Shown: piece by piece, positions 44,895 through 55,800 of the stretch
Position numbering within the stretch: position 1 is the first letter of the stretch
How the letters are laid out: each line of letters starts with the position of its first letter
Assembly (NCBI RefSeq): GCF_030518215.1
Contig: NZ_JAULRT010000062.1
Location: 744,001 to 808,000, forward strand
From: Gilvimarinus algae
GTDB taxonomy: Bacteria > Pseudomonadota > Gammaproteobacteria > Pseudomonadales > Cellvibrionaceae
DNA: 64,000 bases
Reading direction: 5' to 3'
Program-made: the position numbers and the translations under genes
Notes under the pieces: model-generated
Databases searched by the model: none
What the model was told of the DNA's origin: nothing
Seen by the model: only the letters and a program-made list of their open reading frames with translations

Positions 44895-46262
44895 TTGTTA
44901 AAACGGGCGTTTTTCACTCTCTATTTGGTGGTGGTGTTGGCCATACTGGTGGCCGGCTGGGGGTTGGATCGCCTCTACCAGAGTGCGCAGGAGGCGGAGG
45001 CGGCCGACCCGCTCAATCGCGCTTTTTTTGCGTTGCTGGCGCAAAACGCCGAGTCTCTGTCAGAGGCCGCATACGCCGAGCGGCTCCGCCAGCAGCTTGC
45101 CGTTCTGGGTCTCAATGGCAGTGTCTACCGAGTCGAGGACTTTGCCGACTCTTCACTGTCTGAACAGCTGCTGGCCGGCGAGCCTGTCATGCTCAATGTG
45201 GGTGAGGGGCGTGAGGTCTACGACCGACTCGAAGGCTCGAACCTGGTTTTGCGCATCCAACTCCCCCCCGCCGATCAAAGCCATTGGTACGACGTCTACC
45301 TGGCGGTGTTTTACCTGATTCTCGCCGTGGTCATTTACCTTTGGGTCTGGCCACTGGTGCGCGATCTGCGCTCCCTTGAGCAGCAGGCGCGGCGCTTTGG
45401 CCGCTCCGGCGCGACGGGCAACCGGGTGAGTCTGAGTGTGCGTTCGCCAGTGTACATACTGTCGGCCGAGTTCAATCGCATGCAACAGCGCATTGATGAG
45501 TTATTGGCCAGCTACCGCGAAATGACCTACGCCGTGTCTCACGAACTGAGAACGCCCTTGGCGCGTATGAAGTTTGCGCTTGAGTTGGCGCAAACGAGCC
45601 GGGATCCGCAGGCGGTGGCGCGTCAACTCGACAGTGTGCGCAGCGATGTGGCGGACATGGATTCGCTGATCAATCAGCTGCTCAGTTACGCCGGTTTTGA
45701 GGCGCAGACCCAACACCTATCGCTGCAGGCCGGTTCGCCTGGCGCCCTTGCCGCCATGGTCAGTGACATGGCATCGCGACTGCAAGAGCGACGGCCCGAT
45801 TTGCAGTTCGATATCAATGATCAGCTAGCCGAAGTGGCCGTGGCCTGCGAGTGGAATTTGTTTGAGCGGGTGCTACAGAATCTTCTGGGCAATGCGGCGC
45901 GCTACGCTGACCGGACGATTTTGGTGGAGCTCATAGCAGAACCCGGCCACTACTGTGTGGCAGTGGAAGACGATGGGCCAGGTATCGACGCCGCCGATCG
46001 CGAGCGGGTGTTCGATTCGTTTATCCGCCTAAAACAGCTGCCGGGAAAAGACACCAAGGGCTTTGGTCTGGGGCTTGCCATCGTCAAGCGCATTATGGGT
46101 TGGCATGGTGGCAAGGTGGCGGCAGTATCTCCCAAACGGTTGGGCGGTGCGAGGTTCGAGTGCCGCTGGCCCATTGCGGGACCCAGCGGCGATGATGCCA
46201 GTCGAGAGGCTTCTCAGGCTCGGAGTTCAGAACTGCGCGGCGAAGGCGGCGTAGGGCCCTGA
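44895..46262 (+). CDS. RstB-like sensor histidine kinase
   Basis: A 455-residue kinase starting at TTG 44895, with GGGAG seven bases before it; the ATG at 44882 is out of frame. Membrane spans at about 7-26 and 134-153 bracket a periplasmic sensor domain of about 105 residues. HAMP follows, then HisKA with His216 in AVSHELRTPLARMKF, then HATPase with DDGPGI and GFGLGLAIVKRIM. It pairs with the upstream RstA-like regulator. The 3' end overlaps the convergent barrel gene by 36 bp. Confidence 0.92.
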   Translation: MLKRAFFTLYLVVVLAILVAGWGLDRLYQSAQEAEAADPLNRAFFALLAQNAESLSEAAYAERLRQQLAVLGLNGSVYRVEDFADSSLSEQLLAGEPVMLNVGEGREVYDRLEGSNLVLRIQLPPADQSHWYDVYLAVFYLILAVVIYLWVWPLVRDLRSLEQQARRFGRSGATGNRVSLSVRSPVYILSAEFNRMQQRIDELLASYREMTYAVSHELRTPLARMKFALELAQTSRDPQAVARQLDSVRSDVADMDSLINQLLSYAGFEAQTQHLSLQAGSPGALAAMVSDMASRLQERRPDLQFDINDQLAEVAVACEWNLFERVLQNLLGNAARYADRTILVELIAEPGHYCVAVEDDGPGIDAADRERVFDSFIRLKQLPGKDTKGFGLGLAIVKRIMGWHGGKVAAVSPKRLGGARFECRWPIAGPSGDDASREASQARSSELRGEGGVGP

Positions 46263-46922
46263 TAAATCCGTATCCGCCCCAAATCCCTTATCGAGATCGA
46301 GCGTAAACTCGCGGTAACCTACTTCAAAACCCACATCGAGCACGGCATCGAACAGGTAGCGCAATTTCACGGTGTAGTCGCTGATGGTGTAATCATCGTA
46401 CTCGGTGTAATTGAGCTCAGCGCCAGCGGACCAGCCGGTAAACGGCAGCTCGGCTTCGGCCAGCAAATAGCCCATAGGTATGCCGTCATCCAGTTCGATT
46501 TTCTGGTCACCGGCGACTGAGTCGAAGGCGATCGCACCATCGAACAGTCGCACAGACAGGCCCAAATCCAGGTTGACCCAGTTATCGAGCAGCTCGTAGT
46601 AAGCGGTGGCATCGACATGGGACAAGTCAATGCGCGATTGGGCGAGCTGTTGGTTGGCCAGGGTTTCGCTGCGCTCGGCGCTGATGTCTGTGTAGCTTAG
46701 ACGCGCGTTGGGCACCAGGGGGATGGGGTGCTCGACGTACAAATGGAAAAACTGACCATCTTCTTCTGAGAAGCCGAGCGTCGAGGCAGAAACGCCGCCA
46801 AGTTCACCGTCGAAGTCGGCGCGCCAGAGTCCGGCGTCACCCTTTACGCCGATCACGTCGGCCAGTAGGGTGGGAGAAAGAAAGGCAGAGCAGAGTGCGA
46901 GGATTACAGCAGGTTTTTTCAT
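46227..46922 (-). CDS. Outer-membrane beta-barrel protein (TIGR04219 family)
   Basis: A 231-residue protein with signal peptide KKPAVILALCSAFLSPTLLA. The mature sequence alternates polar and hydrophobic residues in strands and ends in AAFAAQF, an outer-membrane C-terminal signature. The start DVIGVKGDAGLWRADFDG is typical of the TIGR04219 family. Function is unknown. It is convergent with the RstB-like kinase gene, overlapping by 36 bp. Confidence 0.85.
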   Translation of the reverse strand: MKKPAVILALCSAFLSPTLLADVIGVKGDAGLWRADFDGELGGVSASTLGFSEEDGQFFHLYVEHPIPLVPNARLSYTDISAERSETLANQQLAQSRIDLSHVDATAYYELLDNWVNLDLGLSVRLFDGAIAFDSVAGDQKIELDDGIPMGYLLAEAELPFTGWSAGAELNYTEYDDYTISDYTVKLRYLFDAVLDVGFEVGYREFTLDLDKGFGADTDLSGPYAAFAAQF

Positions 46923-46967
46923 TCCATCATCCAGGGTCTGTGAAATCTCGGCCGATCATAGCATTCA

Positions 46968-47846
46968 TCAGCGGCCGGCTAAACTGCTCTGGGTCAGGGT
47001 GTGCAGAAACATTTTGCTGGCATTGCTCTGACTGCGGCCCCGGTGATAAACCGCGCCCAGCGAGCGCTCCAGGGTGTCGATCTCAAGGTCGAGGCGGGTG
47101 AGGGAGTCATCGACCATAGGCTCGGGTAAAACGCCCCAGCCGAGTCCTACGGACACCATCATTTTGATGGTGTCCAGATGGTTGGTCACCATATTGATGG
47201 TCAGCGGTAAACGCTCGGCTTCAAACAGCTGCTGAATCAATCTCGTGGTATAGGTACCCGCATCCGGCAGGATCGCCTGGAAGGTGGTCAAATCTTTCAG
47301 GCTCTTGGCACTTCCGGCGAGCGGATGACTCGGCGCGGCCACAAAACACAACTCGTCGCGCCAGATGGGAAGGGCCTGCAGCGCTTTGGGGCGCTCGTCG
47401 GGCAGAGTGATTACCCCCAGATCAAAGTCCCCTCGCTCAACTGCTTCCAGGGCTTTTTCCGAATCGAGAAAGTGCAAATCCAGGGACACCTCGGGATGCG
47501 CCCGGGAAAACTGGCCGAGCACTGGCGGCAGGCGGTGCAGGCCGATGTGATGGCTGGTGGCGATGCTCAATCTGCCCGAAACGGTGCCACTGAGGTCTCC
47601 GATGGCGCGTTCAGCTTCGCCGATGGCCTGGACAATCGCCCGTGCCCGCGGTAGCAGAACTCTGCCGGCCTGGCTCAAGCTGATGTGCTTGCCCAGGCGA
47701 TCGAACAGGCGGGTTCCAAGCTGCTCCTCCAGCAGCGCCATGCGCTTGCTCACAGCCGGTTGCGTCAGGTGCAAGCGCTCGGCGGCGGCAGAGAATGAGC
47801 CGGTTTCGGCAATAATGATAAAAGTGCTGAGTTGTAGGGAATCCAT
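46968..47846 (-). CDS. LysR-family transcriptional regulator
   Basis: A 292-residue LysR-type regulator: an N-terminal winged helix (residues 1-60, with SFSAAAERLHLTQPAVSKRM) and a C-terminal effector-binding domain. It is divergent from leuC, as in Pseudomonas, so control of the leucine genes is likely; the effector is probably a leucine-pathway intermediate, by analogy. A T-N11-A palindrome lies 10 bp upstream of its own start and at a distance suited to activation of leuC. Confidence 0.92.
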   Translation of the reverse strand: MDSLQLSTFIIIAETGSFSAAAERLHLTQPAVSKRMALLEEQLGTRLFDRLGKHISLSQAGRVLLPRARAIVQAIGEAERAIGDLSGTVSGRLSIATSHHIGLHRLPPVLGQFSRAHPEVSLDLHFLDSEKALEAVERGDFDLGVITLPDERPKALQALPIWRDELCFVAAPSHPLAGSAKSLKDLTTFQAILPDAGTYTTRLIQQLFEAERLPLTINMVTNHLDTIKMMVSVGLGWGVLPEPMVDDSLTRLDLEIDTLERSLGAVYHRGRSQSNASKMFLHTLTQSSLAGR

Positions 47847-47855
47847 GGCCTGATT

Positions 47856-47872
47856 CTATGTAGTCCACATAG
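47856..47872. promoter_or_regulatory. LysR-type operator between the regulator and leuC
   Basis: CTATGT (47856-47861) and ACATAG (47867-47872) form a perfect palindrome with a 5-bp centre containing the T-N11-A pattern of LysR sites. Its centre is about 70 bp upstream of the predicted leuC transcript start and 10 bp from the regulator's ATG, so it could both activate leuC and repress the regulator. Confidence 0.65.
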
Positions 47873-47898
47873 GAATGTAAAATATAAAAAATATGAAT

Positions 47899-47927
47899 TT
47901 GTTTTATTGATTGCTGGGCGATACCAT
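47899..47927 (+). promoter_or_regulatory. Candidate leuC promoter
   Basis: TTGTTT (47899-47904), a 17-bp spacer and TACCAT (47922-47927). It is a weak match to consensus, as expected of an activator-dependent promoter. The leader would be about 120 nt, with no leucine-rich leader peptide seen. Confidence 0.45.
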
Positions 47928-48052
47928 AACCCCGTAATGAAAACTGCCTGAAACTGGCAAAGGCGCCAATCGAGCGCTCCAGGGGTAAAGGTTGTTGACC
48001 GCCTTGGGTGCGGCAACGGCCGACGTGATTAGCCAAACCGCTAGAGGACACC

Positions 48053-49477
48053 ATGGCCGCAAGAACACTTTATGACAAGCTCTGGGATGCCCACCTTGTG
48101 CAGCAGCGCGAGGACGGCTCGGCATTGATATACATCGATCGCCATATCGTTCACGAAGTCACTTCTCCCCAGGCGTTTGAGGGGCTTCGCCTGGCCGGGC
48201 GCAAACCTTGGCGCGTGGATTCTGTGCTGGCGACGCCGGATCACAATGTCCCGACAACGGTGAAAGAGCGCGCCTCTGGTGTGGCGGGTATTGAAGATCC
48301 GGTGTCTCTGATTCAGGTCAAAACCCTGGACGACAACTGCGACGAGTTCGGTATTGTCGAGTACAAAATCAATGACCGTCGCCAGGGCATCGTACATGTG
48401 GTGGGGCCGGAGTCCGGGGCCTGTCTGCCCGGTATGACCATTGTCTGCGGCGACTCGCACACTGCGACCAACGGCGCCCTGGGCGCCCTGGCGCACGGTA
48501 TTGGTACCAGTGAGGTCGAGCATGTGCTCGCGACCCAGTGCCTGGTGGCCAAGAAAATGAAAAACATGCTGGTCGAGGTGACCGGCCGTTTGGGCGAAGG
48601 CGTCACGGCAAAGGATGTGGTTCTGGCCATCATCGGAAAAATTGGTACGGCCGGCGGTACCGGTTATGCCATTGAGTTTGCCGGCGAGGTGTTTCGTGCC
48701 ATGAGTATGGAAGGGCGCATGACCGTCTGCAATATGGCCATCGAGGCTGGCGCGCGCGCGGGCATGGTGGCGGTGGATGACACCACCATTGACTATGTGA
48801 AAGGGCGCCTCTATGCGCCTCAAGGTGAGCTTTGGGACAGAGCCGTCGAGGCGTGGCGTGATTTAACCTCCGACGAGGGCGCCCACTTCGATACCGTGGT
48901 GACCTTAAAAGGCGAGGACATTTTGCCGCAAGTGAGCTGGGGCACATCGCCGGAAATGGTGGTGGGGGTGAACGATTGTGTGCCCGAGCCTGCGCTTGAG
49001 GTCGATGCTGTCAAACGTGAGGGCATGGAGCGCGCACTCGAGTATATGGGGCTCAAGGCCGGTCAACCCATCGGCGACATTAAACTCGACCGGGTGTTTA
49101 TCGGCTCGTGCACCAACTCGCGCATCGAGGACATTCGCGCGGCAGCGGCGGTGGTAAAAGGCCGCAAAAAAGCCGAGAGCGTTAAGCAGGCGATGGTGGT
49201 GCCCGGTTCAGGGCTGGTTAAAGCTCAGGCCGAGGCTGAGGGACTGGATAAAATTTTTATCGAAGCGGGTTTTGAGTGGCGTGAGCCGGGCTGTTCTATG
49301 TGCCTGGCCATGAACGCCGATAAACTGGGTGCGGGTGAGCACTGTGCCTCGACGTCCAATCGCAACTTTGAAGGGCGCCAGGGCTACGGCGGCCGCACGC
49401 ATTTGGTCAGTCCTGCCATGGCGGCGGCGGCGGGTATTGCCGGCCATTTTGTCGATGTTCGTGAGTTTGTGCGCTGA
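48053..49477 (+). CDS. leuC: 3-isopropylmalate dehydratase large subunit
   Basis: A 474-residue aconitase-family subunit. Iron-sulfur cysteines are in [11 protein letters not shown] and GCSMCLAMN, and substrate-site text [14 protein letters not shown]-like ([20 protein letters not shown]) is present. With LeuD it isomerises 2-isopropylmalate to 3-isopropylmalate. It is the first gene of leuC-leuD-leuB, preceded by a LysR operator and its regulator. Confidence 0.98.
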   Translation: MAARTLYDKLWDAHLVQQREDGSALIYIDRHIVHEVTSPQAFEGLRLAGRKPWRVDSVLATPDHNVPTTVKERASGVAGIEDPVSLIQVKTLDDNCDEFGIVEYKINDRRQGIVHVVGPESGACLPGMTIVCGDSHTATNGALGALAHGIGTSEVEHVLATQCLVAKKMKNMLVEVTGRLGEGVTAKDVVLAIIGKIGTAGGTGYAIEFAGEVFRAMSMEGRMTVCNMAIEAGARAGMVAVDDTTIDYVKGRLYAPQGELWDRAVEAWRDLTSDEGAHFDTVVTLKGEDILPQVSWGTSPEMVVGVNDCVPEPALEVDAVKREGMERALEYMGLKAGQPIGDIKLDRVFIGSCTNSRIEDIRAAAAVVKGRKKAESVKQAMVVPGSGLVKAQAEAEGLDKIFIEAGFEWREPGCSMCLAMNADKLGAGEHCASTSNRNFEGRQGYGGRTHLVSPAMAAAAGIAGHFVDVREFVR

Positions 49478-49487
49478 GGAGACTGCC

Positions 49488-50138
49488 ATGAAAAGCTTTA
49501 CCAAGATAACCGGCACAGTCGCGCCTATGGATCGCGCCAATGTCGATACCGATATGATTATTCCGAAACAGTTTTTAAAGTCCATCAAGCGCACGGGCTT
49601 TGGCAAAAACTTGTTTGATGAGTTGCGCTACCTGGATGAAGGTAAACCGGATCAGGATTGTACCGGCAGACCCTTAAATCCGGACTTTCCGCTGAATCAG
49701 GCGCGTTATCAGGGCGCCAGTGTTTTGCTGGCGCGTAAGAACTTTGGGTGTGGCTCATCGCGCGAACACGCGCCATGGGCGCTCGATGATTACGGTTTTC
49801 GCTGTGTGATCGCCCCGAGTTTCGCCGATATTTTTTACAACAACTGTTTTAAGAATGGCCTCCTGCCGCTGGTGCTGGAAGAGGCGGTTGTCGAGCAGCT
49901 GTTTGCCGAAATGTACGCAAGCGAAGGCTATCAGTTGACCGTGGATTTGCAGCGCCAGCAGGTAGAAACGCCCTCCGGGCAGGTGTTTGCTTTCGACATT
50001 GATGAGTTTCGCAAACACTGTCTGATCAACGGTCTCGACGACATCGGCTTGACCCTCGAGCAGGCAGACGCCATCCGGGCTTACGAGTCCGAGCGCCGCC
50101 AGTCAGCGCCCTGGTTGTTTGACGCGGTAAAACCCTAA
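49488..50138 (+). CDS. leuD: 3-isopropylmalate dehydratase small subunit
   Basis: A 216-residue swivelling-domain subunit (E. coli 201). ATG 49488 has GAGGAG eight bases upstream and begins the conserved [20 protein letters not shown]. The motifs [13 protein letters not shown] and [13 protein letters not shown] are intact. It starts 10 bp after leuC and pairs with it. Confidence 0.98.
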   Translation: MKSFTKITGTVAPMDRANVDTDMIIPKQFLKSIKRTGFGKNLFDELRYLDEGKPDQDCTGRPLNPDFPLNQARYQGASVLLARKNFGCGSSREHAPWALDDYGFRCVIAPSFADIFYNNCFKNGLLPLVLEEAVVEQLFAEMYASEGYQLTVDLQRQQVETPSGQVFAFDIDEFRKHCLINGLDDIGLTLEQADAIRAYESERRQSAPWLFDAVKP

Positions 50139-50184
50139 TAGTGTGCGGTGCTGATAAAGCGCCAATAAGAGAACAGGAGTGAGT

Positions 50185-51258
50185 GTGTCCAGAAATATTA
50201 TGATTTTGCCGGGCGACGGGATCGGCCCTGAAATTGTGCGCGAAGCTTGCCGGGTGTTGGAGGCGGTCAATGATTCATTTGACCTGAAGCTGAATTTTGT
50301 CGACGAACTGATTGGTGGCGCGTCCATTGATGTGTATGGTGAGCCACTCACCGATGCCGCGGTGGAACGTGCCCGCGAATGCGATGCGATTTTGCTGGGT
50401 GCCGTGGGCGGCCCCAAGTGGGATACCATCGACCGCGCCATCCGCCCGGAACGGGGGCTGTTAAAAATCCGCTCATCTCTTGAGCTCTACGCCAATCTGC
50501 GCCCGGCGCTGCTGTATCCGCAACTGGTGGATGCATCGAGCCTGAAGCCTGAAGTGGTCTCCGGCCTCGACATTCTTATCGTTCGTGAGCTGACCGGCGG
50601 CATTTATTTTGGCGAGCCACGCGGGATTCGCACTCTGGAGAACGGCGAGCGCGAAGGCTATAACACCTATAAATACAGCGAGAGTGAAATCGAGCGTATC
50701 GGCCGAACGGCGTTTGAAATGGCGCGCAAGCGCAACAAGAAAGTGTGCTCGGTGGATAAGGCCAATGTGCTTGAGGCTACGATTCTCTGGCGCGAAGTGA
50801 TGGACCGTCTGGCGCCGGAGTATCCGGATGTCGCCCTGTCACATATGTACGTCGACAATGCCGCCATGCAGCTGGTGCGTGCGCCCAAGCAGTTTGATGT
50901 TCTGGTCACCGGCAATATGTTTGGCGATATATTGTCCGATGCCGCGGCCATGCTCACCGGTTCCATCGGCATGTTGCCCTCCGCGTCCTTGAACAAACAC
51001 GGGCGGGGTATGTACGAGCCCTGCCATGGCAGTGCGCCGGATATTGCCGGGCAGGGGATTGCAAACCCCTTGGCAACCATACTTTCGGCCTCAATGATGC
51101 TGCGCTACTCGCTGGGCGAGACTGCTGCCGCTGACGCCATTGAGACGGCGGTCGGCGAGGTTTTGGATCAGGGTTTACGCACCGCCGACATCTACACGTC
51201 GGGCACCGAAAAGGTGGGTACGGTCCAGATGGGCGATGCGGTTTTGGCGGCGCTTTAA
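50185..51258 (+). CDS. leuB: 3-isopropylmalate dehydrogenase
   Basis: A 357-residue NAD-dependent dehydrogenase (E. coli 363). GTG 50185 is chosen for the AGGAG five bases upstream, over GTG 50179. Signatures [26 protein letters not shown] and the catalytic-site [14 protein letters not shown] are all present. It oxidises 3-isopropylmalate to the precursor of leucine. It follows leuD by 46 bp. Confidence 0.98.
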   Translation: MSRNIMILPGDGIGPEIVREACRVLEAVNDSFDLKLNFVDELIGGASIDVYGEPLTDAAVERARECDAILLGAVGGPKWDTIDRAIRPERGLLKIRSSLELYANLRPALLYPQLVDASSLKPEVVSGLDILIVRELTGGIYFGEPRGIRTLENGEREGYNTYKYSESEIERIGRTAFEMARKRNKKVCSVDKANVLEATILWREVMDRLAPEYPDVALSHMYVDNAAMQLVRAPKQFDVLVTGNMFGDILSDAAAMLTGSIGMLPSASLNKHGRGMYEPCHGSAPDIAGQGIANPLATILSASMMLRYSLGETAAADAIETAVGEVLDQGLRTADIYTSGTEKVGTVQMGDAVLAAL

Positions 51259-51267
51259 GGCATACGG

Positions 51268-51366
51268 ATGCACTTGGGCCCATTGGCTCGATTTGCAGCC
51301 CAGGGGGATTTCCGGCAAGATAAAAAGGCCTATGCGGCGCTCAAAAGGCGCCCGAAGAGGCTTTAA
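51268..51366 (+). CDS. Possible 32-residue basic peptide between leuB and asd
   Basis: ATG 51268 has AAGG seven bases upstream and reads 32 codons to TAA 51364-51366. The C-terminal half is strongly basic (KKAYAALKRRPKRL). It resembles no protein I know and could be chance. It matters because it fills most of the leuB-asd gap. Confidence 0.25.
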   Translation: MHLGPLARFAAQGDFRQDKKAYAALKRRPKRL

Positions 51367-51391
51367 TTCATTCAAACCAGAGAGTTAAACA

Positions 51392-52501
51392 ATGAAAGTA
51401 GGTTTTGTAGGTTGGCGCGGAATGGTTGGCTCCGTACTCATGGAGCGCATGCAGGCCGAAAATGATTTCGACGGCATAGAGCCGGTATTTTTTACCACCT
51501 CCAATATTGGTGGCGAAGCCCCCAAGGTGGCCGAGGGGCTGCCGCCGCTGAAAGACGCCTACGCGATTGATGAGCTCAAACAACTGGATGCGATTATTTC
51601 TTGTCAGGGCGGTGACTACACCAAAGGAGTGTTCGCCGACCTGCGCAGTGCCGGCTGGAATGGCTACTGGATTGACGCGGCCTCCAGCCTGCGCATGGAT
51701 AAGGATGCGATCATTGTTCTCGATCCGGTGAATCTCAGCGTGATTAAAGACGGTCTCGCCCGGGGTGTTAAAAACTACATCGGTGGTAACTGCACGGTGA
51801 GCTTGATGTTGATGGGCCTCGGTGGCCTGTTCGCCAATAACCTGGTGGAGTGGGCCAGCTCCATGACCTACCAGGCCGCATCGGGCGCCGGTGCTCGCAA
51901 CATGCGCGAGTTAATTGAGCAAATGGGCAGTATTCGCGACGCCGTGTCGAGCGAGCTGTCCGATCCAGCATCGGCTATTTTGGATATCGACCGCAAGGTG
52001 GCCGAGACCATGCGCTCTGGCGATTTCCCGGTGGAGAACTTTGGTGCGCCTCTGGCCGGCAGTGTGCTGCCGTTTATCGACAGCCAGCTCGACAGTGGGC
52101 AGAGCCGTGAAGAGTGGAAGGCGCAGGCCGAGACCAACAAAATTCTCGGTAACGAAGGGGCGCCCATCCCGCTGGACGGCACCTGTGTGCGTATCGGTGC
52201 CATGCGCTGTCACGCCCAGGCTCTGACTATTAAACTGAAAAAGAATGTGCCGCTGGATGAGATTGAGCAGATGATTGCCGGTCACAACGACTGGGTGAAG
52301 GTGGTGCCCAACGACAAGCCTTCTACGCTGCGCGATCTGACACCCACGGCGGTCACCGGTACCCTGGGTATTCCGGTGGGGCGTCTGCGCAAGCTGAGCA
52401 TGGGGGGCGAGTACCTCAATGCCTTTACCGTCGGTGATCAGCTGCTGTGGGGTGCGGCCGAGCCGCTGCGCCGGATGCTGCGCGTGCTGCGCGAGTCCTG
52501 A
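51392..52501 (+). CDS. asd: Aspartate-semialdehyde dehydrogenase
   Basis: A 369-residue enzyme (E. coli 367). The NADP loop [14 protein letters not shown] and the catalytic cysteine in [11 protein letters not shown] are intact. It reduces aspartyl phosphate to the semialdehyde used for lysine, diaminopimelate, methionine and threonine. It is followed by a strong terminator and fimV, the Pseudomonas order. Confidence 0.98.
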   Translation: MKVGFVGWRGMVGSVLMERMQAENDFDGIEPVFFTTSNIGGEAPKVAEGLPPLKDAYAIDELKQLDAIISCQGGDYTKGVFADLRSAGWNGYWIDAASSLRMDKDAIIVLDPVNLSVIKDGLARGVKNYIGGNCTVSLMLMGLGGLFANNLVEWASSMTYQAASGAGARNMRELIEQMGSIRDAVSSELSDPASAILDIDRKVAETMRSGDFPVENFGAPLAGSVLPFIDSQLDSGQSREEWKAQAETNKILGNEGAPIPLDGTCVRIGAMRCHAQALTIKLKKNVPLDEIEQMIAGHNDWVKVVPNDKPSTLRDLTPTAVTGTLGIPVGRLRKLSMGGEYLNAFTVGDQLLWGAAEPLRRMLRVLRES

Positions 52502-52817
52502 TTGGCAGTGACCACGAGGCCCCGGTTCGTCCACCGAACCGGGGCTTTGTTGTATGTGAGCGGCGCATATTCTCGCATTTTTGTGGAGAAGGCCCTGTTT
52601 TCATCAAAAAAGCGGTGTTAAGCAAGGGCTAGGTCTGGCATAAGTATTGATAAAAAGCTATTTATAATGAATACTTACAGTCGATTGTGAAGAATTATTC
52701 GAGGTTTTGGGGCCTCTCAACAACAATTTTGGCTGGCCACTTCTGATTGAGTGGCTGACAGGATGTCGTAGGGCCGGGCTGTCGGATGGCCGGGGGAGAC
52801 AATAAAAGGAAAGTGCT
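52502..52817. other. Intergenic region asd/fimV
   Basis: A 316 bp interval without a gene. It opens with the asd terminator and then becomes AT-rich near 52640-52680. AAGTATT (52642-52648) and AATACTT (52670-52676) form an inverted repeat around a TATAAT at 52663, and TTGATA (52647-52652) precedes AATACT by 17 bp. The fimV promoter is probably here, though the exact boxes are ambiguous. Confidence 0.5.
52519..52551 (+). terminator. Rho-independent terminator after asd
   Basis: Perfect 11-bp GC-rich arms, 52519-52529 and 52535-52545, with a 5-nt loop, followed by TTTGTTG. It ends the leu-asd transcript. Confidence 0.9.
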
Positions 52818-55800
52818 ATGCATCTTCGTAAGCTGGTTTTACTGCTTGGGGTTCTATCGCTTGTCGTGTCGCGCTCGGTGCTGGCACTGGGGCTTGGCGA
52901 TATAACGCTTAACTCATCTCTCAATCAGCCACTGGATGCGCACATCAGGTTGCTGGATGTCGGGGATCTGGGAGCAGACCAGATCGTTGTCAAACTCGGC
53001 TCTCAGGAAGACTTTGACCGCGTAGGTCTCGAGCGCTCTTTCTTCTATTCCCAGTTACGTTTTAACGTGATTACCGACTCGGCCAAGGGGCCTTTTATCG
53101 CGGTCACCAGTCGCGATCCTGTGCGTGAACCCTTTTTGAGCTTTATCGTGGAGGTGCGCTGGACCAGTGGTCGCCTGCTGCGTGAATACACCGTTCTGTT
53201 GGACTTGCCAACCTTTGCTGAAGACGGCGCTCAGCCCGTGCAGGCCACGGCAACCCCCGTCCGTTCCAGCACAACACCGGTAAAGAGTGAGCCGGTACGG
53301 CCAGCGCAGGAGCCCGGCGCCGTATCGGCACAAACCTCCGGCGGCGGTGAACAATACGGGCCCGTGAAAGCCAATGACACGCTTTGGGAGATAGCCCGCG
53401 ATTATCGCCCCGGACGTGTTTCTATTCAGCAAACCATGCTGGCGATTCAGCGCGCCAACCCCGAGGCGTTTATCAATAACAACATCAACCTGCTGCGTAA
53501 AGGGCAGGTTTTGCGCATTCCTTCAGAGCAGGAAATTCGCTCCGTCACTACCCGCCAGGCCATCAGTGAGGTGGCGCAGCAGAACCGTGAGTGGTCCGGC
53601 AACGCCATGGGGGCTCAGTTGGATGCCTCTGGTCGTGGCGGCAGTGTCAATCGCTCCTCTGAGGGTGTCAGCGGCCGGGTCAAGCTGGCTGCACCGGGCA
53701 CTACCGGTGATTCCGGCTCTGCGCAAGGTGGCGGCTATGGTAGTAGCAATGGCGGGGCGACCGCCCGCGAGTTGGCCGAAGCCGAAGAGGAGCTTGAGCG
53801 CACTAAAAGCGAAAACAGTGATTTGCGCTCGCGTGTGAGCGACCTTGAAGGTCAAATTGAAACCATGGAGCGGTTGCTGGAAGTGAGTAACGAGCAGCTG
53901 CGCGCCCTTGAGTTGGCCGCCAATGACCCCGAGGCCACAGCGGCTGACGGCGGTACGGATTCGGCACAACAAGACAGCCAGTCTGAAACAGGCGAGCAAG
54001 CGCCGGCTAGCCCGACCGCCGATGCAGAGACTGATCCGGTTGCCGAGGAAACCCAGGAGGCAGCCGAAGAGCCCGAGCCTGCTGAGCCGGCACGCGAAGT
54101 AAACCGGGTTGTGCGTTCGGCGCCAGAGCCGACCTTGATGGACAAGGTCATGGACAACATTCTCTGGATTGCCCTGGCCGTTATTGGTTTGATTGTTGCC
54201 GTATTTGTCGCCTTGCGCAGACGCAGTGGTTCACAAGAGCAGGAAGAATTCACTTCTGAGTTTGATGGTGATGTTTTTGCCGAGCCCGAGACCGACGACG
54301 CCAAAGAGGAAGAGGACACCACCGCGCTGGATCTGGATGACGACTTTGAGTCCGAGTTTGCCGACGCCGATGAAGGTCCTGCCGAGGCGGAAACCGGTGA
54401 CGTGGTCAGCGAGGCGGATATTTACATTGCCTATGGTAAGTACGATCAGGCCGAGGAGATGCTCCTAAAAGGGTTGGAGAAGGAGCCCGGCTCCATGGCC
54501 ATTAAGCTCAAACTGCTTGAGCTTTACGCCGAGAGCGGTGACCTGAGCGCCTTTGATGAACGCTATGGAGATGTCCTGGCAAGCGGTGACGAGAGCGCTA
54601 TTGCGCGTGCTCGCGACCTGCGTGCGCAGTTCAGCGACGCGCCTGAATACGTTGCTGCCGCTGGTGCTGCAGCGGCCGCTGCCACGGTAGCAACTCAAAA
54701 TCGTGCGCAGGATGACGAGGTATTTGAACTCGACCTAGAGCCCGCCTCTCAAGCGGACGATGAAGACTTTACTCTGGAGCTGGACGACGGTGGAGACGAG
54801 CTGACACTGGACGATCTGGATATCGAACCCGAGAGCTCGCAGCAATCCAATGACGCTGATGATGAGCTGACGCTTGAAGATGACTTTGATTTCGATTTGA
54901 GCGATGACGACGAATCGACGGAGTCCAGTGCGGCCACCGATGAAGTGGATCTTGAGGGTTCGCACTCGCGCTATGACCTCTCGTTTGATGAGCGCGCCGA
55001 CAGTGGCGGCGAGGACGACGAACTGCTCGATTTCGACCTGGAGTTTGATGACGAAGAAACAGCGCCCAAAGCCGATGAGCCGAGTACCAGTGCCGACGAC
55101 GAACTGTCCCTCGACGATCTCTCTTTGACTTTGGATGAGCCCGAAACCGCTGAGGCGCCCACTCTCGAACTCGAGCCGGAAAAAACCGACGAATCTTCTG
55201 AAGACGATTTTGATTTTGACCTCGAGTCTCTGGATGAGGCGCCGAGCGCTGAGAAAGATAAGGCGGAAGATGCCGGTGAAGTGGCCCTGAATGATGAGGC
55301 GCCTCTGCTGGATGAAGATCTCGATTTCAGCTTTGAAGAATCCACTGGCGAGGACGACGAACCAGAACTGGAAACCGCTTACTCAGAGCCGGAGCCCTAC
55401 GCGCCCTCTGCAGCGCCATCCGGAGCTGACGAAGAGCCGGAGCCGCCCACGCTCGACCTAGCGGAAGACGATGCAGACGATTTCGATCTCGATCAGGCGA
55501 TGGGCGATCTGGATCTGGAAGCACTGGATCGCGAAATGGCTGATTTGGACGCTCCGGAGCCCGAGCCTTTGGCTCAGCCCGAAAACGAGGCGCCACAGGC
55601 TAAGCCGCAATCCGACGCCGGTGCTGACGCCTTTGATGTCTCCGAAGACGATGCCTTTGATCAAGCGCTTGAGGGGGTAGATGACTCTCTGGAACTGGAC
55701 GATCTTCCCTCGCCCGAATCAGTCAACGAGCCCGGCGATGATGACGAGGATCTGGACTTTTTGGCTGATGCCGACGAAGTCGCCACCAAGCTCGATCTCG

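Noticed and set aside
53852-55345. Serine-rich minus-strand frames inside fimV
   Set aside because: The Ser-rich text is simply the reverse complement of Asp/Glu codons in the acidic repeat region.
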